NCBI GenBank assembly: GCA_003140275.1
Contig: PLJQ01000132.1
Span: 5,211-13,076, forward strand
Source: Limisphaerales bacterium
GTDB lineage: Bacteria > Verrucomicrobiota > Verrucomicrobiia > Limisphaerales > PALSA-1396
Length of the DNA: 7,866 bases
Direction: 5' to 3'
The notes under the pieces are model-generated. The model ran no database searches. It was not told the DNA's origin and saw nothing but the letters and a program-made list of their open reading frames with translations. Positions 1 to 4,192 of the stretch are shown here, one piece after another. Position 1 is the stretch's first letter, and the number at the start of each line of letters is the position of its first letter. A program made the translations under genes and the position numbers.

Positions 1-116
1 GGCTCGATCACCATCACCTTGGCGCCTTCGGCCACCTGCGCGTCGGCCGCGACTGTGAGCTCGGAAACGGTGCCATCGATCGGCGCGGTCAGCGTATGCT
101 CCATCTTCATCGCCTC
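1..116 (-). other. C-terminal half of a biotin carboxyl carrier (biotinyl) domain fused in frame to the ATPase
   Basis: Residues 521-558 of the ATPase frame read EAMKMEHTLTAP, then IDGTVSEL, VAADAQVAEGAKV and MVIEP. AMKM is the biotin attachment motif, with Lys524 as the expected biotinylated residue. The following repeat pattern (APxDGxVxxLxV, xxQVxEGxxVxVIE) is typical of the C-terminus of acetyl-, propionyl- or methylcrotonyl-CoA carboxylase alpha subunits. A complete biotinyl domain needs an equivalent half barrel before AMKM; here that place is taken by ATPase zinc-region sequence (GCERC, GYAGR). The domain as seen is therefore only half present. VIEP is close to where such proteins end, so the stop probably lies just left of the window. 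The recognition is secure; whether the fusion exists in the cell is not. Confidence 0.85.
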
Positions 117-1676
117 GATGATGGCGAGGCGTCCGGCATAACCGGAATTTTTACAACGCTCGCAACCACGCCCGCGGAAAAGGACGACGCCATCGAAGAG
201 ACTCGGATCAATGTTGAGGTCTTCGTACATCTTGGAGGGGTACGTGACCGGCTCTTTGCAATGTGAACAAATGCGCCGCATCAGACGTTGCGCACAAGCC
301 AGGATCACCGACGACGAAATCAGGAAGGGGGCGATGCCCATGTCATCCAACCGCGCGATGGCGCCGGCGGCATCGTTGCAGTGCAACGTGCTCAGAACCT
401 GGTGTCCAGTCAGAGCAGCTTCGATGGCGATCTCGGCAGTTTCAGCATCGCGAATCTCACCGATCATCACGATGTCCGGGTCTTGCCTCAAAATGGAGCG
501 GAGGGCATTGGCGAAGCTCAGACCAATCTCCTTTCTGACCGGCACCTGGTTGATGCCCGCGATCTGATACTCCACCGGGTCTTCCACAGTCACGATGTTG
601 AATTCCGGGCTGTTGAGTTCGTTGAGCGCGGAGTAAAGGGTTGTGGTCTTGCCGGAACCGGTCGGGCCGGTCACTAGAATCAATCCATGCGGAGCGTTTA
701 TGGCGGACTTGAACTGCTGAAAGGTATCGGGGTCCAAACCCAGTTTGTCGATGCTGGCGGAGAGAGTGCTTTTGTCGAGCACGCGGAGCACGCATTTCTC
801 GCCATGCACGGTGGGCAAGAAGGAAACACGCAAGTCAAAATCTTTGCCGCCTACCTTGACGCGCATGCGACCGTCCTGCGGCAAGCGGCGTTCGGCGATG
901 TCAAGATTGCTCATGATCTTGAGACGGGAGGTAAGGGCAACGGCCATTTTTGAGGGAGGGGGCGTCATGTCCACCAGCGAACCATCGATGCGGTAACGCA
1001 AACGAACCATTTTTTCGAACGGTTCGATGTGGATATCGCTGGCACGGTCTTTGATGGCCTGCACGAGAATCAGGTTGGCCAGTTTGATGACGGGACCTTC
1101 TTCACTGGAGGCTGCCAGTTGGTCGAGGTTGACTTCTTCAGCGGATTCTCTGGCGACTTCCAGATTATCGGCTTCAGCGTCCACATCCTCCTTCTTTTGG
1201 GCGTCGAGGATGATGTCCTCCATGCTGCCGCCCTTGACGGTGTCCAAGTTGCTCAGTTTGTCGAGGATCGCCTTTTCTGAAGCAATCATTGGCGTAACCT
1301 CAAGCCTGGTGATCCGCCGCACGTCGTCCATGGCAAGGACGTTCATGGGATCAGCCATTGCCAGATACAGCTTGTTTTCCAGCCGCGATACCGGGACAAC
1401 TTTGTGGTTTTGCGCTACGTCACGCGGCAAAAGGCCGGCCACATCAAGCGGAATGCCAATCCGCGACAGGTTTATGGGAGGCGTATTTAACACACGACCC
1501 ATGGAGACAGCCAGATCCACCTCGCTCACGTATGCTTTTTCAACGACGAGTTTGAGCAGGCGGATGCCATCTTTCTTCTGCTGTTGCAACAACTCTTCCA
1601 CCTGTTTGGGCGACAACAAACCGTCCTCCACCAAAGCCTCGGCAATGCGTTCTCCAAAAGATTTAACCGGTGGCAT
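1..1676 (-). CDS. PilB/GspE-family secretion/pilus ATPase, partial, with a biotinyl half-domain at its C-terminus
   Basis: The frame is open for 558 codons from ATG 1676 to the left edge; I translated it codon by codon and saw no stop or frameshift. The family comprises cytoplasmic hexameric ATPases that power type IV pilus or type II secretion assembly. Residues 1-150 resemble the MshEN/T2SSE_N domain (ALVEDGLL, QQQKKDG, KAYVSEVDL); an acidic linker follows. The motor domain shows Walker A GPTGSGKT (337-344, Lys343), Walker B/Asp box DPDIVMIGEIRD (399-410, Glu407), His box TGHQVLSTLH (423-432) and zinc cysteines CSHC (470-473) and CERC (505-508). After GYAGR (512-516), about 60 ATPase tail residues would be expected, but the frame continues as IEAMKMEHTLTAP, a biotin-carrier sequence. 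The gene lies 13 nt after the TPR-MshEN gene, probably in one operon. PilB versus GspE cannot be decided here. The ATPase identity is very secure; the natural status of the C-terminus is doubtful. Confidence 0.93.
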   Translation of the reverse strand, partial: MPPVKSFGERIAEALVEDGLLSPKQVEELLQQQKKDGIRLLKLVVEKAYVSEVDLAVSMGRVLNTPPINLSRIGIPLDVAGLLPRDVAQNHKVVPVSRLENKLYLAMADPMNVLAMDDVRRITRLEVTPMIASEKAILDKLSNLDTVKGGSMEDIILDAQKKEDVDAEADNLEVARESAEEVNLDQLAASSEEGPVIKLANLILVQAIKDRASDIHIEPFEKMVRLRYRIDGSLVDMTPPPSKMAVALTSRLKIMSNLDIAERRLPQDGRMRVKVGGKDFDLRVSFLPTVHGEKCVLRVLDKSTLSASIDKLGLDPDTFQQFKSAINAPHGLILVTGPTGSGKTTTLYSALNELNSPEFNIVTVEDPVEYQIAGINQVPVRKEIGLSFANALRSILRQDPDIVMIGEIRDAETAEIAIEAALTGHQVLSTLHCNDAAGAIARLDDMGIAPFLISSSVILACAQRLMRRICSHCKEPVTYPSKMYEDLNIDPSLFDGVVLFRGRGCERCKNSGYAGRLAIIEAMKMEHTLTAPIDGTVSELTVAADAQVAEGAKVMVIE

Positions 1677-1689
1677 AGGGCAAAAGTAT

Positions 1690-2541
1690 TTAGCGAAAGA
1701 TTTTTTGCAGGAGGTTGACCAGATCGGCGGGAGAGGTCAGGTACCACAACAGCCGGTTGTGGGTGGCTTCCTGGAGCTCCTTGGCTGCCCGGCGATTAAA
1801 AGGGTTGGCCGTGGCTACGAGCACGGATTTGCTCATGCGATCGAATGGCAGAACACACCAGCGCTGGCAGGTTTCAGCCGGAAAACTGCGCGCCAATTCC
1901 AAGTCGATTTCGTAATTATTCAATGGCAAATAAGCCAGCCGAAGTCTGTCGGCAAGAATTTTCACGCATTTGTTCGCCGCCATAATTCCCTTGGTTTCCA
2001 AAACCTGAATGAACGGCTCAATGACTCCGTGGGGCCGGCTGAATAAATCGGACTTGGTCCAGCAGAGGTCAAAATCACCGGCGGAGATGATCTTGGTGTC
2101 CACGAAAATCTTGTACATTTCCTGCCGGCCATCTTCCAGCTCCGCCGCCGGAGCTATGCCGGCAACTTTTTGAGGCTTGAGGGAAGGGGGCTGCAGCTTG
2201 GTCAGCGCCGCCGGGTCAGCCACCGGGGTTTGGATGGCCAGTTTGTTGGACTTGTTTTCAATTTCCTGCAGCGCGGACCGAACGTCTGAATCATCTGGAA
2301 AACTCTGGAGGATGGTTTCATATTCTAGAATGGCCGAAGAGAGTTGTCCCAATTGCACGTACGCCTCGGCAATCCGCTTGGACGTGCTCGCCACATCATT
2401 GTCACGGCCCAGCTTGCAATAAGCTTCCTTTAGAATTTCCAACGATTGATAATCCAAGGGCTGCGATTGAGTGATGACTTCAAACATCTCAATCGTCTGG
2501 CCCAACTGGGCTTCTTCACTGGTGGTCAATGTGCCAGCCAT
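1690..2541 (-). CDS. TPR protein with C-terminal MshEN-type domain, partner of the downstream ATPase
   Basis: A 283-residue soluble protein with no signal peptide or membrane segment. Residues 10-95 form helical pairs in TPR style (LEILKEAYCKLGR; AEAYVQLGQLSSAILEYETI), suggesting a protein-binding scaffold. A Pro/Gln-rich linker spans about 100-135. Residues 140-283 resemble the N-terminal domain of GspE/MshE/PilB ATPases: LADRLRLAYLPL, then CVLPFDRMSKSVLVATANPF, then ending PADLVNLLQKIF. In some family members this domain binds cyclic-di-GMP, but the typical RLG..LV..G motifs are not obvious here, so binding is uncertain. There is no ATPase domain. The ATG at 2541 lacks a clear Shine-Dalgarno sequence, and the stop is TAA at 1690. 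The ATPase gene begins 13 nt later, so the two are probably cotranscribed. A role as an assembly or regulatory partner of the ATPase is inferred from the shared domain and the gene pairing. Confidence 0.85.
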   Translation of the reverse strand: MAGTLTTSEEAQLGQTIEMFEVITQSQPLDYQSLEILKEAYCKLGRDNDVASTSKRIAEAYVQLGQLSSAILEYETILQSFPDDSDVRSALQEIENKSNKLAIQTPVADPAALTKLQPPSLKPQKVAGIAPAAELEDGRQEMYKIFVDTKIISAGDFDLCWTKSDLFSRPHGVIEPFIQVLETKGIMAANKCVKILADRLRLAYLPLNNYEIDLELARSFPAETCQRWCVLPFDRMSKSVLVATANPFNRRAAKELQEATHNRLLWYLTSPADLVNLLQKIFR

Positions 2542-2761
2542 GACAATTTTTTTTACTCAAACCTTTTTGCCGCACCGGGCTACCGCCCACAAAATACGAC
2601 AGTTGGGCTTCCGCAATTAGCTTAAATCCGAAGGTAGGGAATTGTCTCAACTAAAGCAACTCTCCTTTTCCAAACTGCCCGACCTGCGGAATTGCAATCT
2701 GTGTCCGGGTTGAGGATGCTCGGCGCGTGCGTGGCCGGGAAGCCGGCTCAACGAATCAATT
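2542..2761. promoter_or_regulatory. Divergent intergenic region between the ATPase operon and the debranching gene
   Basis: This 220-nt gap separates two divergent starts and must carry promoters for both directions. The part next to the minus-strand start is AT-rich (a T run near 2546-2553). No promoter hexamer pair is convincing; on the minus strand a TTGAGA with an AT-rich stretch 17 nt later (about 2615-2655) is the best weak candidate. A small hairpin, GCCGG-GAAG-CCGGC, lies at 2734-2747, 14 nt before the ATG at 2762. No small gene was recognised. Confidence 0.4.
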
Positions 2762-4162
2762 ATGCACCAACTGTCGCCAATCATGATTCCCTCCGCGGGC
2801 AAACGCCAGCAGCACTTCGTCGGCGACCGCGTTCGCTTCGCCCTGCGCGACCGGGAGGGCCGAGCGTTGCCCGCAGGCTGGCGCGCACGGCTACGAACCA
2901 ATCTGGGCCGCGCCGAACTCCTGCGCGACGAAATAATATTTGCCCACACCAAACAACTGCCGCTCGCCGGCGTTTCCTGGCGCGATCTGCCGATGACGCA
3001 ACATCAGCAGGAATGGCAACTGGAATTACCGCTCACCGAGGTCGGCTATTTCAAGGCCAAGGCTTACGCCATGGATCCCAAAGGCTGGCAGCACTGGCCG
3101 GAAGGTTCGGACATCGGCATTTCCGTTCATCCCGACAGCTACCGCACCGCAAATACGATCTACTGCGCGTTCACGCGAATGTTCGGCTCCACTAAAACTT
3201 TCGTCAGCACTCAGGATGAAAAACTGGAAAACCAATTCCGCCAACTGGATCGCCAAGGCTACACCATCATTCCGCCTTCGGGAAAACTTCGCGACCTTAT
3301 CCAGCAACTTCCGCACATCATCGACACGCTCGGTTGCCGCATTCTGCACTTGTTGCCGGTCAATCCCACTCCCACGACTTATGCTCGCTTCGGCCGCTTC
3401 GGCAGCCCTTATGCCAGCCTCGACCTGACCACCGTTGATCCGGCGCTCGTGGTTTTCGACCGCCGAACAACTGGGGTGGATCAGTTTTGCGAACTGACTT
3501 ACGCCATGCATCTCAAAGGTGGGCGCGTCTTTCTGGACATCGTCATTAATCACACCGGCTGGGGCGCCACCTTTCAAGATCAACTTCCCGAATGGTATTT
3601 GCGAGATTCGGCCGGTAACTTTGTCAGCCCGGGCGCTTGGGGCGTGGTCTGGGAGGATTTGGTAGAACTGGAGCACCGGAGCGTTGCGTTGTGCGATGAA
3701 CTGGCCGAAGTGTTTTTGATTTGGTGCCGTCGCGGAGTGGACGGTTTCCGTTGTGACGCCGGCTACAAAGTTCCCTTTCGGGCCTGGCGATATATCATCG
3801 CCCGCGTGCGCCGGGAATTCCCGGAAACGCTTTTCCTGCTCGAAGGACTGGGCGGTGCCTTGGAAACCACAGAGGATCTACTCACCGAAGGCGGTCTGCA
3901 ATGGGCCTATTCCGAACTGTTTCAAAACCATTCCGGCCAGCGAGTGGCGCAGTATCTCGATTACGGTCTAAAACAAAGCGAGCGGGTTGGCGCGCTTATT
4001 CATTACAGCGAGACGCACGACAACGACCGCCTCGCATCGCGAAGCCGCGTCTGGTCGCTGTTGCGAAATCGCCTTTGCGCCTTGGCCAGCGTCAATGGCG
4101 GCTACGGTTTTACCTGCGGCGTCGAATGGCTGGCAACGGAACAAATCAACGTCCATTCCTGA
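2762..4162 (+). CDS. GH13 alpha-amylase-type domain of an AGL-like debranching enzyme, ended early by an in-frame TGA
   Basis: These 466 codons form the N-terminal part of a much longer frame. Residues 1-130 look like a beta-rich N-terminal domain (VRFALRDREGRALP; VGYFKAKAYAMDPKGW). The GH13 barrel follows with all usual signatures: region I DIVINHTG (259-266), region II GVDGFRCDAGY with probable nucleophile Asp332, region III LLEGLGG with probable acid/base Glu361, and region IV SETHDNDR with His419-Asp420. By analogy with AGL this domain would transfer maltosyl/maltotriosyl units from branch stubs before the second domain cuts the alpha-1,6 bond. TGA at 4160-4162 stops it at the end of the strand-8 region (TEQINVHS), before the last barrel helix, so the truncated product should not fold fully. 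The sequence after the stop continues in the same frame. ATG 2762 was taken as the start; the in-frame ATG 2783 is equally possible, and neither has a clear Shine-Dalgarno sequence. Confidence 0.85.
   Translation: MHQLSPIMIPSAGKRQQHFVGDRVRFALRDREGRALPAGWRARLRTNLGRAELLRDEIIFAHTKQLPLAGVSWRDLPMTQHQQEWQLELPLTEVGYFKAKAYAMDPKGWQHWPEGSDIGISVHPDSYRTANTIYCAFTRMFGSTKTFVSTQDEKLENQFRQLDRQGYTIIPPSGKLRDLIQQLPHIIDTLGCRILHLLPVNPTPTTYARFGRFGSPYASLDLTTVDPALVVFDRRTTGVDQFCELTYAMHLKGGRVFLDIVINHTGWGATFQDQLPEWYLRDSAGNFVSPGAWGVVWEDLVELEHRSVALCDELAEVFLIWCRRGVDGFRCDAGYKVPFRAWRYIIARVRREFPETLFLLEGLGGALETTEDLLTEGGLQWAYSELFQNHSGQRVAQYLDYGLKQSERVGALIHYSETHDNDRLASRSRVWSLLRNRLCALASVNGGYGFTCGVEWLATEQINVHS
4160..4162 (+). other. 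In-frame TGA interrupting the debranching enzyme frame (codon 467)
   Basis: Frames 2762-4162 and 4163-7135 are the same (all positions are 2 modulo 3). Protein similarity runs through the stop: INVHS before it, RGLAWGNKDNLVVEL and LNKLLANHPCFF after it, a normal GH13 strand-8/helix-8 passage. The next base is C, a context known to favour readthrough of UGA. A nonsense mutation, a sequencing or assembly error, and readthrough are all compatible. No other stop or frameshift is seen in the 1458-codon frame. Confidence 0.9.
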
Positions 4163-4192
4163 CGCGGTCTGGCTTGGGGTAACAAGGACAAC

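Noticed and set aside
1027..2046. 339-codon plus-strand open frame opposite the ATPase and TPR genes
   Set aside because: It is antisense to two recognisable proteins, spans the gap between them, and its translation is Ser/Arg-rich with no family resemblance; a shadow frame.
2734..2747. GCCGG/CCGGC hairpin as a terminator or riboswitch
   Set aside because: Stem of only 5 bp, no T run, and too short for any riboswitch; noted only as part of the intergenic region.
2692..3195. 167-codon plus-strand frame overlapping the start of the debranching gene
   Set aside because: Arg/Ala-rich translation typical of an out-of-frame reading of GC-rich coding DNA; the overlapping frame from 2762 has clear domain signatures.
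3026..3676. 216-codon minus-strand open frame inside the GH13 region
   Set aside because: Opposite strand of well-supported GH13 catalytic sequence; the translation resembles nothing known. Similar frames at 4757-5209, 5900-6424 and 6441-7100 were rejected for the same reason.
4160..4162. TGA read as selenocysteine
   Set aside because: Only a weak 5-bp hairpin about 28 nt downstream was found, not a convincing SECIS at the usual bacterial distance, and this part of a GH13 barrel has no known selenocysteine role.
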